A DNA stretch of 64,000 nucleotides from Poriferisodalis sp026713105 (lineage in GTDB: Bacteria > Actinomycetota > Acidimicrobiia > Acidimicrobiales > Poriferisodalaceae): NCBI GenBank assembly GCA_965115995.1, contig OZ220472.1, positions 868,001 to 932,000 on the forward strand. Direction: 5' to 3'. Every line of letters starts with the position of its first letter. Position 1 is the stretch's first letter. Below the pieces are notes generated by a model. The model had not been told where the DNA came from. It searched no databases and saw only the letters and a list, made by a program, of their open reading frames with translations. The translations under genes were made by a program, and so were the position numbers. Shown here one piece after another: positions 46,908 through 54,658 of the stretch.

Positions 46908-47009
46908 AGCATTCCCTTGCGGGAATCGCCCGTATTCGCCAGAGGTCGGATCACAGCATTCCCTTGCGGGAATCGCCCTGCATCACAGCATTCCCTTGCG
47001 GGAATCGCG
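46904..47009 (-). repeat. Three copies of a 27-bp hairpin element at the dehydrogenase/tesB junction
   Basis: A 26-27-bp sequence containing ATTCCC-TTGC-GGGAAT occurs at 46904, 46951 and 46983 (plus-strand left edges), spaced 47 and 32 bp. On the transcribed minus strand each forms AUUCCC-GCAA-GGGAAU, a 6-bp stem with a GCAA tetraloop of the stable GNRA type, ending in GCTGTGA. The rightmost copy encodes the last residues (DSRKGML) and stop of the dehydrogenase; the leftmost holds the tesB GTG. Confidence 0.92.
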
Positions 47010-48200
47010 CCAGGGCACATCACGGTCGAGGCGGGGTTCGCCGGGGAGGCCCAGCACTCGCTCTCCCAAGATGTTGCGCTGGATCTCGTCGGTGCCGCCC
47101 CGTATCGACATCGACGGTGCCGTCACCGTCTCGATGTAGCCGTGGCCGTCTTCGAGCATGCCCGCCGCTCCTGCTGCGCGATTCGCCAAGTAGGCACGTC
47201 GCTTGTACGACGACACCGTCCTCAGCTTCGCACCGCTGCCGGCAGGTCCAGGACCGCCGCCCGATCGAGCCTCGTCGGCTGCCCGCTGAGCGGTCCAGCG
47301 CGACGCCATGTCGGCGGCATAGATCGACATGACCTCGTCCCGTCTCACCTTGTCGTCGAGTGCGCCGAGCGCGATCAGGTCGGCGATCCACGGCGGAATA
47401 CGTGTTCCTCGCTTTGCGCCGTCGCCCCCGCCGCGGCTGCCGGCTCCGGCGCGCTCGTGCGAGAGGATCGTCATGGCAACGCGCCAGCCTTCGCCCACAT
47501 CGCCGACCCGCCACTCGTCACCCACGACCGCGCCGTCCACGAACACTTCGCTGAAATGGGCGTCGTTGTTCATCTGCCGCAGCGGCCGCACGTCGACACC
47601 AGGTGCGTCCATGGCGATCACGAACATCGTCAGCCCTTTGTGCTTGGGCTGCGCGGGGTCGGTGCGGGCCAAGCAGATTCCCCATTCGGCCCACATCGCC
47701 CGGCTGGTCCACGTCTTCTGGCCGCCCAGGCGCCACACGTCGCCGTCCCGCTCGGCGCTGAGGGCCACATTTGCGAGGTCCGAGCCAGCTTCGGGCTCGG
47801 AGAACATCTGGCACCAGATCTCGGCACCAGAAGCAATCGGACGCAGCCAGCGCTGCTGCTGCTCGGCGGTTCCGTGTGCCAGCAGTGCGGGACCGACCAT
47901 CCCCAACCCAATCGCGAACGGGTACAGGTCGGGCACGACGTACTCGCGCAGCACCGAGCCGACGAGGGCGTTCTCCGCGGGCGACGCGTCCCGGCCGCCG
48001 TGGTCAGCAGGCCAGGTCGGCACGTGCCAGCCGCCCTCGACAGTCGCCGCCAGATACGCCCGACCATTGTCGAGGTCGTCGCTGCCCGCACCCATCGACG
48101 TCAGCCGGGTCTCTTCGGTGCGTCGCTCGAGCAGTCCGTCGAGCGCTGCGCGGATGTCGTCAGGGGTGAGCGTAGCTGCGGTCGACGTGGGATCGGCCAT
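46983..48200 (-). CDS. Acyl-CoA dehydrogenase family protein
   Basis: A 405-residue FAD enzyme introducing a double bond alpha-beta to the CoA thioester. Readable: GWHVPTWPADHGGRD, the FAD/substrate motif WCQMFSEPEAGSDLA, GGQKTWTSRAMWAEWGICLART, and the late IRGGTDEIQRNILGERVLGLP. The ATG at 48200 overlaps the stop of a 13-residue minigene that carries a degenerate copy of the preceding gene's end. The C-terminus lies in the hairpin repeat. It acts in beta-oxidation of an unknown acyl chain together with its operon. Confidence 0.93.
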   Translation of the reverse strand: MADPTSTAATLTPDDIRAALDGLLERRTEETRLTSMGAGSDDLDNGRAYLAATVEGGWHVPTWPADHGGRDASPAENALVGSVLREYVVPDLYPFAIGLGMVGPALLAHGTAEQQQRWLRPIASGAEIWCQMFSEPEAGSDLANVALSAERDGDVWRLGGQKTWTSRAMWAEWGICLARTDPAQPKHKGLTMFVIAMDAPGVDVRPLRQMNNDAHFSEVFVDGAVVGDEWRVGDVGEGWRVAMTILSHERAGAGSRGGGDGAKRGTRIPPWIADLIALGALDDKVRRDEVMSIYAADMASRWTAQRAADEARSGGGPGPAGSGAKLRTVSSYKRRAYLANRAAGAAGMLEDGHGYIETVTAPSMSIRGGTDEIQRNILGERVLGLPGEPRLDRDVPWRDSRKGML

Positions 48201-48241
48201 CAGTCGCGGGTGAGGTCGGGCACTTCAGGATGACCCGGCAT
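48200..48241 (-). CDS. Possible 13-residue minigene at the hydratase/dehydrogenase junction
   Basis: ATG overlaps the enoyl-CoA hydratase stop (TGATG) and its own TGA overlaps the dehydrogenase ATG (again TGATG). It encodes MPGHPEVPDLTRD. Its 3' part is a degenerate duplicate of the end of the hydratase gene (FTRS-stop versus LTRD-stop). It may keep translation coupled across a duplicated junction; translation is unproven. Confidence 0.3.
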   Translation of the reverse strand: MPGHPEVPDLTRD

Positions 48242-49059
48242 CAGCTGCGGGTGAAGTTTGGCGTGCGGCGCTCGTTCATGGCGTTGACGCCTTCACGCCA
48301 GTCGTTGGTTGTGCGCAGGCGATCCTGCTCGGCCTTCTCGTTGTCGGTGGCGACTCTGATTGCGTCGGCGAGGTGGCCTCGCATCGTGTTGCGGATCGAC
48401 TCGACGGCCAGCGGCGCCGACCCGGCTATCTCGCAGGCGAAGTCGTAAGCGGCTTGGCGCAGCTCGTCGAGCGGCACCAGCTTGTCGGCCAGCCCGAGCT
48501 CGACGGCCTCGTCGCCCTTCACTCGGCGGCCGGTGTAGAGCAGATCCAGCGCCTGCTGATTGCCGACCAGCATCGGCAGGGTCACGGTGAGCCCGAAGCC
48601 GTGGTGGAAGCCCAATCGGGCGAAATTGGCCGTGAAGCGGGCCTCGGGTGCCGCAATGCGGAAGTCGGGGAAGCAGGCCACGCCCAGCCCGCCGCCCACC
48701 GCTGCGCCCTGGATGGCGCCCACCACCGGTGTGCGCTTGGAGAACAGGTCGAAAGCGGCGTCGTAGAGGTGGCGCGGGCTGCCGTCGGCGTTGGTGGCGG
48801 TTATCTCGCCGCCCCGCCGGCCGTCGGAGCCGAACTGGGCGCCTGCACAGAAGTTCTTCCCTTCCGAGCACAGCACGCTGGCCCGGCAGCCGTCCTCTTC
48901 GTCGAGGTCGCCGAACGCAGCAACGAGTCCGTCGATCAGTTCCAGATCGAAGAAGTTGTTCGGCGGCCGGTGAATCTCCACGATCGCCACGTGGTCGTCG
49001 CTCAGCTTGACCGATACATCCCCGTACTGGCCGAATTCCTCAAGTGTGCTCTCATCCAT
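48241..49059 (-). CDS. Enoyl-CoA hydratase/isomerase family protein
   Basis: A 272-residue crotonase-fold enzyme hydrating trans-2-enoyl-CoA. It shows VAIVEIHRPPNNFFD, the first oxyanion loop SEGKNFCAGAQFG, the second TPVVGAIQGAAVGGGLGVA and FPDFRIAAPEARFTANFARLG. ATG 49059 is chosen; the open frame to 49518 overlaps the upstream gene in another phase. The gene sits between acyl-CoA dehydrogenase genes in the operon, as expected for a beta-oxidation unit. Confidence 0.92.
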   Translation of the reverse strand: MDESTLEEFGQYGDVSVKLSDDHVAIVEIHRPPNNFFDLELIDGLVAAFGDLDEEDGCRASVLCSEGKNFCAGAQFGSDGRRGGEITATNADGSPRHLYDAAFDLFSKRTPVVGAIQGAAVGGGLGVACFPDFRIAAPEARFTANFARLGFHHGFGLTVTLPMLVGNQQALDLLYTGRRVKGDEAVELGLADKLVPLDELRQAAYDFACEIAGSAPLAVESIRNTMRGHLADAIRVATDNEKAEQDRLRTTNDWREGVNAMNERRTPNFTRS

Positions 49060-49097
49060 GCGGCGAGCGTAGATGCGCCCACCACAAGGCGCTGAGT

Positions 49098-50252
49098 TCA
49101 GGCGAGGGCGGCGGTGCCCGAGGTGATGAGGGGGTACAGGCCGTCGGCGCCTATGCCGGTGGCCATGTCGCCGAGCACCGCTGACCAGTAGGCGTCTGAG
49201 CCGTATTCCTTGCGCCAGCTCCACAGCCGGCGACTGAAGTGATGCAGCGGGTACTCCTGCGTCATGCCCATGGCGCCGTGGGCTTGGTGGCAGGCCTTCG
49301 TGGCCCGGGCGGCTGCCTGGTTGGCGATGAGCTTGGCTGCGGCGATCTCGAAGGGCGCGTCTCCGCGGGTGGCCTCCCGGGCAGCGATCTCGGCAGCCAT
49401 GCGGACCAGCGCTGCGTCCTGCGCGGCCCAGACCAAGTGCTGTTGCACGGCTTGGAAGCGCGCCACCGGTCGGCCGAATTGGACCCGTTCGTTGGTGTAG
49501 CTGACGGTGAGCTGGCACATTTTCTCGATAGCGCCGGCCATCAGGGCAACCCTCGACAGGGCGCCGCGCTGGGCCAGCGCGGCCGCGTCGACGCCGTCGG
49601 GCGCAGGCGCTGCCTGACCCGTTGCGCCGTCGAAGCGGACCGTGTCGCGGGGCTCGCCGGCCATGTTCGGCAGCGGCGAGACCTCACATTCCGATGTCGG
49701 CACTGCGATCACGGTCGTCTGGCCATCGCATTCGCAGACGCAGACGATCATCTCTGCGCTGCGGGCCCACGGGACCCGGTGCGCCTCGCCAGTCAACGTG
49801 GCACTGCCGTCGCCGGCCAACTCCGCTGAGCAGGCGCCGCCAGCCGACCAGCCGTCATCACCGGCCCGAGGCGGGACGATCGTCACCAGACCGTCGGGGC
49901 GTTCGATGCCGGCTTCGGCCAACAGCCACCCGCCGAGGATGCCGTTCTCAGCAGCCGGGATCGGCGCCGAGTGGTAGCCGACCAACCGCAGCACCTCGAT
50001 GGCCTCAGCGAGTGTGCCGCCTGAGCCACCAGCGTCTTCCGGCACTGCGATCAGGTCGAAGCCGGTCTCGCGGAACGCCCCCCAGATATCTGGTGCACCG
50101 CCGCTGTCCTCGGCAGCCTGGACTGCTTCGTGGGTGCAGAGCTCGCTGAACAGACGATCCGCGGTCTCGGTGATCAAATCGTCGACTACAACCGGCTCGG
50201 GGGCGGTGTTCACCGTCATACCGGCAGCCTGTGTCGATGGGCCTGCCGTCAT
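49098..50252 (-). CDS. Acyl-CoA dehydrogenase-like protein, shorter partner of a pair
   Basis: A 384-residue member of the acyl-CoA dehydrogenase family with weak FAD-loop motifs in the N-terminal half (the usual EPxxGSD is absent; there is an APPxx-type loop replaced by PPRAGDDGWSA) and a recognisable C-terminal domain (QFGRPVARFQAVQQHLV, HQAHGAMGMTQEYPLHH). This looks like the less canonical subunit of the heteromeric alpha2beta2 dehydrogenases (FadE28/FadE29 type) used on sterol side chains in mycobacteria. ATG 50252 overlaps the stop of its partner gene; a second ATG at 50219 lies in a duplicated start sequence. Confidence 0.88.
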   Translation of the reverse strand: MTAGPSTQAAGMTVNTAPEPVVVDDLITETADRLFSELCTHEAVQAAEDSGGAPDIWGAFRETGFDLIAVPEDAGGSGGTLAEAIEVLRLVGYHSAPIPAAENGILGGWLLAEAGIERPDGLVTIVPPRAGDDGWSAGGACSAELAGDGSATLTGEAHRVPWARSAEMIVCVCECDGQTTVIAVPTSECEVSPLPNMAGEPRDTVRFDGATGQAAPAPDGVDAAALAQRGALSRVALMAGAIEKMCQLTVSYTNERVQFGRPVARFQAVQQHLVWAAQDAALVRMAAEIAAREATRGDAPFEIAAAKLIANQAAARATKACHQAHGAMGMTQEYPLHHFSRRLWSWRKEYGSDAYWSAVLGDMATGIGADGLYPLITSGTAALA

Positions 50253-50262
50253 ACCGGCAGCC
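50213..50262 (-). repeat. 17-bp direct repeat duplicating a stop/start junction
   Basis: CCGTCATACCGGCAGCC occurs at 50213-50229 and 50246-50262, 33 bp (11 codons) apart. On the minus strand each copy reads GGCTGCCGGTATGAC and so contains ATGA; in the right copy this is the real overlap between the two acyl-CoA dehydrogenase genes, in the left copy an in-frame second ATG. Confidence 0.88.
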
Positions 50263-51400
50263 CCTGGAGGCCTTTCGAGGCCACTGAGCGCAGGATCTCG
50301 ATGGTGCCGCCCCGGATCGTATTGCCGGGGAAGGTCACCACGCACTGGGCCAGCAACCGCTCGAACAATGACTCCGACTCGGGCGAGTATTCCTCGTCGA
50401 TGAGCTGCACCAGCTTCTCGACGACTTCCTGCTCGTAGCGGGTGCCCATCTCTTTGACCAGTGCCGACTCCACCGACGGCGCTTCACCCTCGTCGATCAG
50501 CCGCGCCACCGACAGCGACAGGTTCCTGATGCCCCACCAGCGAGCTGCCAGCTCGCCGAACAGGTCCGACACCGTGTCTTGCATCGGGGTGCCGGCGGCC
50601 TCGCGCAGCAACTGCTCCACCGTCGAAAACGGCGACAGCCAGCGGTCGGGCCCGCCGCGCTCGTAGGCCATCTCGGTGGTGTTCTGGTGCCAGCCCATTC
50701 CCGGCTGGCCCACCACGTTGGTGTCGGGTACGAACACGTCGTGGAAGGTCACCTCGTTGAAGTGATGGCTGCCGTCGAGGAACGGGATCGGGCTGATCTC
50801 GAGTCCGGGGGAGCTCAGGTCGATCAGGAACTGCGACAGCCCGGCGTGCTTGTTGCCGTCCTCCATGGGTGCGGTGCGCAGCAGGCAGATGAACCAGTCG
50901 TTCATGTGCGCGTTCGACGTCCAGATCTTGGTGCCGTTGACGATCCAGCCGTCGTCGGCCCGCTCGGCTCGGGTCGACACCGAGGCCAGGTCCGAGCCGC
51001 TGTCGGGCTCGCTCATGCCGATCGAGAAGCCCAGCTCGCCCCGGCAGATCGGCGCCAGGAACCGCTCGCGCTGCTCATCGGTGCCGAACTTGAGGATCAC
51101 GTTGCCGGTCTGGCGGTCGGCCACCCAGTGATGCCCGACCGGAGCGCCCCAGCGCAGCATCTCCTCCACCACGATGAAGCGCTGCACGGCGGTGCGATCC
51201 GAGCCGCCCCAGCGCGACGGCAGCGCCATGCCCACCCAGCCTCGGGCGGCCATCTTGGAGGAGAACTCCCGATCGTGGTCCGCAGCCATGCCCAAGCACG
51301 GCTCGTGGCTGCCGGGGGGCAGCTCGGCGGCCAGGAACTCGCGTACCTCGTTTTGGAGGTCACGTTCAGGACCGGTCAATTCGGTGGGCGTGAATCTCAT
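50249..51400 (-). CDS. Acyl-CoA dehydrogenase, longer partner of a pair
   Basis: A 383-residue flavoenzyme. It has RFTPTELTGPERDLQNEVREFLA, GWVGMALPSRWGG, the canonical FAD/substrate loop FSIGMSEPDSGSDLASV, VNGTKIWTSNAHMNDW and the C-terminal FPGNTIRGGTIEILRSVASKGLQGLP. The latter arrangement (IRGGTIEILR) matches FadE29-like subunits. Overlap by 4 bp with the next gene supports a heteromeric complex. It lies 27 bp downstream of the monooxygenase gene. Confidence 0.93.
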   Translation of the reverse strand: MRFTPTELTGPERDLQNEVREFLAAELPPGSHEPCLGMAADHDREFSSKMAARGWVGMALPSRWGGSDRTAVQRFIVVEEMLRWGAPVGHHWVADRQTGNVILKFGTDEQRERFLAPICRGELGFSIGMSEPDSGSDLASVSTRAERADDGWIVNGTKIWTSNAHMNDWFICLLRTAPMEDGNKHAGLSQFLIDLSSPGLEISPIPFLDGSHHFNEVTFHDVFVPDTNVVGQPGMGWHQNTTEMAYERGGPDRWLSPFSTVEQLLREAAGTPMQDTVSDLFGELAARWWGIRNLSLSVARLIDEGEAPSVESALVKEMGTRYEQEVVEKLVQLIDEEYSPESESLFERLLAQCVVTFPGNTIRGGTIEILRSVASKGLQGLPV

Positions 51401-51427
51401 CAGCGGCCTTTTCGGGATAGGCGACGA

Positions 51428-53053
51428 TCAGGCGAGGGCGAAGCCGCGGTAGTTGTCGGACGCCACGTCCTCGCAAACCTCGACGTAGGGCGGGAAGCCA
51501 GGCAGCGGCATGAAGACCCGGGTCTTGCCGGGGATATTCGCTCCCAAGTACCACGAGTTGCAGGTCGGGTACAGCGTCAGGTCGGCCACAGCATTGACGT
51601 GGTCCACCCAGTAGGCCTCGGCGTCGGGCTCGGCCTCAATCGTGGTGGTGCTGCGCTCGCGCAGATCCACGAGGCAGCGGGCGATCCAGTCGACATGCTG
51701 CTCGATCGACGGGATCATGTTGCTCAGCACCGATGGGCTGCCCGGTCCCGACACGGTGAACATGTTCGGGAAGCCTGCCACGCCGAGTCCCAGGTAGGTG
51801 CGTGGACCGGCGTTCCAATGGTCGGCCAGCCGTACGCCGCCACGGCCAGTGATGTTCATGCGCAGCAGCGTCCCGGTCATCGCGTCGAATCCCGTCGCGT
51901 ACACGATCGCGTCGACCGGGTATTCGGTGCCGTCGACAACGACGCCAGCGGGCGAAATGCGCTCGATCGGCGTCGCGGACACATCGACCAGATGGACATG
52001 GGGCTGGTTGAACGTCTCGTAGTAGTTCGTGTCGAGGCAGGGGCGCTTACAGGCGATGGTGTTGTGCGGGGTGAGCTTCGCGGCCATCTCGGGGTCATCG
52101 ACGACTTCGCCGATCTTGTCGCGGACGAATTGGGCAACTCGCTCGTTCGACTCGGCATCGAGCACGACGTCGCCGAAGGCCCGGTAGAAGGTGAAGCCGC
52201 CCACCTCCCACCGCTCCTCCATGCGCTCGTTGAATTCCTGCTCGCCCAGATCCTTGGCGGCGTCTTCGATGTCGGGCAGTCGCTGCACCATGGCTGCGCG
52301 TTGGGCGAACATCTCGGCCCGCAGCTCGCGGTAGTTCTGCTTCCAGTGGGCCTGCTCGTCGGGATCGAGCGGCTGGTTGCGGGCCGGCACCGTGTAGTTC
52401 GGCGTGCGCTGGAACACCGTCAGCTCGCGGCACTCCGCGGCGATGACCGGGATGGCCTGCACGGCTGAAGAGCCGGTGCCGATCACGCCCACCGACAGGC
52501 CGCTGAAGTCGACGCCTTCGTGCGGCCAATTGCCCGTGTGAAATGTGGGTCCGGCGAAGGTCTCGGCGCCATCAAATCTGGGGACATTGGTGGTGGACAA
52601 GCAGCCGGTGGCCATCACCACGAAGCGCGCCCGGTACGTGCCCCGGTCGGTCTGCAGCACCCATCGGCAAGCATCCTCGTCCCAGTCGACCCGCTGGACC
52701 GTTGTCTCGAAGTGGATGTCTCGTCGCAGGTCGTACCGGTCGGCGACGTGGTTGGCGTATCGCAGGATCTCGGGCTGGCCGGAATAGCGCTCGGACCATT
52801 CCCATTCCTGTTCGAGTGCGGGGTCGAATGAGTAGGAGTACTGCATCGACTCGACGTCGCAGCGGGCACCGGGGTACCGATTCCAGTACCAGGTGCCGCC
52901 GACGTCGTCGGCCCTTTCGACCACCACAGCGTCGAAACCGAGCCCGCGCAGCGTGTAGAGCGTGTACATGCCGGCGAACCCGGCGCCTACGACCACCACG
53001 TCGTGGACGCTCGGCTCGTGACCGTTCGAGCTGACCCCATCCCCGGTGCTCAT
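51428..53053 (-). CDS. Flavin-containing monooxygenase, Baeyer-Villiger type
   Basis: A 541-residue FAD/NADPH enzyme that inserts oxygen next to a ketone. The FAD motif GAGFAG is at 23-28, followed by the Baeyer-Villiger fingerprint FAGPTFHTGNWP (pattern F-x-G-x3-H-T-G-x-W-P) and the NADPH motif GVIGTGSSAVQAIP; then YATGFDAMTGT. It resembles cyclohexanone or steroid monooxygenases. It heads the six-gene operon with acyl-CoA dehydrogenases, so it probably opens a cyclic or methyl ketone whose product enters beta-oxidation. Its start overlaps the upstream open frame of the divergent amidase. Confidence 0.93.
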   Translation of the reverse strand: MSTGDGVSSNGHEPSVHDVVVVGAGFAGMYTLYTLRGLGFDAVVVERADDVGGTWYWNRYPGARCDVESMQYSYSFDPALEQEWEWSERYSGQPEILRYANHVADRYDLRRDIHFETTVQRVDWDEDACRWVLQTDRGTYRARFVVMATGCLSTTNVPRFDGAETFAGPTFHTGNWPHEGVDFSGLSVGVIGTGSSAVQAIPVIAAECRELTVFQRTPNYTVPARNQPLDPDEQAHWKQNYRELRAEMFAQRAAMVQRLPDIEDAAKDLGEQEFNERMEERWEVGGFTFYRAFGDVVLDAESNERVAQFVRDKIGEVVDDPEMAAKLTPHNTIACKRPCLDTNYYETFNQPHVHLVDVSATPIERISPAGVVVDGTEYPVDAIVYATGFDAMTGTLLRMNITGRGGVRLADHWNAGPRTYLGLGVAGFPNMFTVSGPGSPSVLSNMIPSIEQHVDWIARCLVDLRERSTTTIEAEPDAEAYWVDHVNAVADLTLYPTCNSWYLGANIPGKTRVFMPLPGFPPYVEVCEDVASDNYRGFALA

Positions 53054-53120
53054 GGCCGGTCAGACTACCGATGCAGCCAGAGCGCAGCCCGGGGCCCGGC
53101 GATGTGTCACGCTCCGGGAG

Positions 53121-54644
53121 ATGAGCGAGCCGTGCGATCTGTCTGCGACGCGGGCGCGGGAGCTGTTGGCAGCCCGGGACCTGTCGGCGATCGAGTTGCT
53201 GGAGTCCTGCCTGGCACGGGCAGATGCCACCGACGAGGCGGTCAATGCGCTCGTCATTCGTGACGACGAAGCGGCGCGCGCCACGGCCCGAGCGATCGAC
53301 GACGCCCGTTCACGTGGCGACGAACTGGGGCCGCTGGCGGGTCTGCCGGTGGCGATCAAGGACATTCAGACCACCGCGGGCCTGACCACGACGTATGGGG
53401 CTGCGCCCTTCGCGGCAAACGTGCCCGATACCGACGACGGCATCGTGGCGCGGGTTCGGACGGCTGACGCCGTGATCATCGGCAAGACCAACACGCCCGA
53501 GCTCAGCATCGGCGCCAACACCGTGAACCGTCTCTTCGGTGCCACCGGCAATCCGTTCGACCCTTCGCTGACTTGCGGGGGCAGCTCGGGCGGCTCCGCA
53601 GTCGCACTGTCGTGCGGGATGACGCCGCTTGCCACCGGGTCCGACCATGGCGGCAGCCTGCGTATCCCGGCGTCGTACTGCGGGGTTGCTGCTCACCGCT
53701 CCACGCCGGGCACCGTGGCCCACGACGAGCGCACGATCGGGCGCACCAACTACAGCGTGCAGGGCCCGATGGCCCGAACGGTTGCCGACGTCGGGCTGCT
53801 GCTTTCGGTGATCGCAGGGCGCGACCGGGCTGCTCGCCGCGATCCCATGGCCTTCCCGCTCAACCCCTCGGGGTTTGCCGAGCTCCCAGAGGCCGACGTC
53901 GGGAAGCTACGGGTAGGTGTGAGCGCCGACTTGGGCGGCTTGCTGGTGTCCGACGCTGTGCGCGGCGTGTTCGCCGACCGGGTCGAACGGCTGAGCGGCA
54001 TCGTGGGATCAGCCGAAGAAGCCGATATCGACCTCAGCGACGCGCTCGATGTGGACTGGCAGCTTCGCTCGGACATCTTCGCCACCCAGTACCACCGCAG
54101 CATTCACAAATTCGACCCTGACGCTGCGGGGCCCGATGGTGGCTTCAACCCGAACATCCGAGCTACCTACGACGAGGCCCTGAGCACCACCGTGCTCGAC
54201 ATCGCCAAGGCCCGGCGACGCCAGGTGGAGCTGTACCGGACGACCGATGCGCTGTTCGACAGGTTCGACGTGCTGATCTGCCCGGGGGTCAGCGTGCCGC
54301 CGTTCGACTGGCATCAGCTGTTCCCTGCCGAAATCGACGGTCATGCGGTGCAGAACTACATGGCCTGGCTCGGACTCTCAGCCGCGCTCACCGTGGTGGG
54401 CCACCCCACCACGGCGCTCCCGTGCGGCCTCGACGGCCAGGGCACGCCATTCGGATTGCAAATTGTCGGTCCGAGTTACAGCGATCGACGCCTGCTCGGC
54501 ATCGCCGCGTCGCTCGAAGCCGTCTTTGCCGACGATCCGGTCACGGCACGCCCCGTTCCCGATGTCGGCTGGCTCGCCACGCTCGAGACCGCCTGTCGCA
54601 CCGAGGGCCAGCTTGTTCACGCCTCCGCCCCGCCTCAAGCGTGA
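53121..54644 (+). CDS. Amidase (amidase signature family)
   Basis: A 507-residue hydrolase of amides. The Ser-cisSer-Lys triad is clear: K80 (VAIKD), S155 (CGGSSGGSA) and S179 (SDHGGS), with the usual 24-residue Ser-Ser spacing, then RIPASYCGVAAHRSTPG. It could act on aryl or alkyl amides; no nitrile hydratase genes are adjacent, and there is no gatB/gatC, so it is not tRNA amidotransferase subunit A. ATG 53121 gives the family start; GGGAG abuts it, so the exact start is uncertain. Confidence 0.92.
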   Translation: MSEPCDLSATRARELLAARDLSAIELLESCLARADATDEAVNALVIRDDEAARATARAIDDARSRGDELGPLAGLPVAIKDIQTTAGLTTTYGAAPFAANVPDTDDGIVARVRTADAVIIGKTNTPELSIGANTVNRLFGATGNPFDPSLTCGGSSGGSAVALSCGMTPLATGSDHGGSLRIPASYCGVAAHRSTPGTVAHDERTIGRTNYSVQGPMARTVADVGLLLSVIAGRDRAARRDPMAFPLNPSGFAELPEADVGKLRVGVSADLGGLLVSDAVRGVFADRVERLSGIVGSAEEADIDLSDALDVDWQLRSDIFATQYHRSIHKFDPDAAGPDGGFNPNIRATYDEALSTTVLDIAKARRRQVELYRTTDALFDRFDVLICPGVSVPPFDWHQLFPAEIDGHAVQNYMAWLGLSAALTVVGHPTTALPCGLDGQGTPFGLQIVGPSYSDRRLLGIAASLEAVFADDPVTARPVPDVGWLATLETACRTEGQLVHASAPPQA

Positions 54645-54658
54645 GCGCTCGGCTACCG

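Noticed and set aside
46904..47009. CRISPR array (three regularly repeated 27-bp units)
   Set aside because: Spacers are unequal (about 20 and 5 bp), one repeat is the coding end of the dehydrogenase gene, another overlaps the tesB start, and no cas gene is near.
50579..52468. 629-residue plus-strand open frame
   Set aside because: It lies antisense to the acyl-CoA dehydrogenase and monooxygenase genes, which have clear motifs; its translation is His/Arg/Val-rich with no family signature, typical of high-GC shadow frames.
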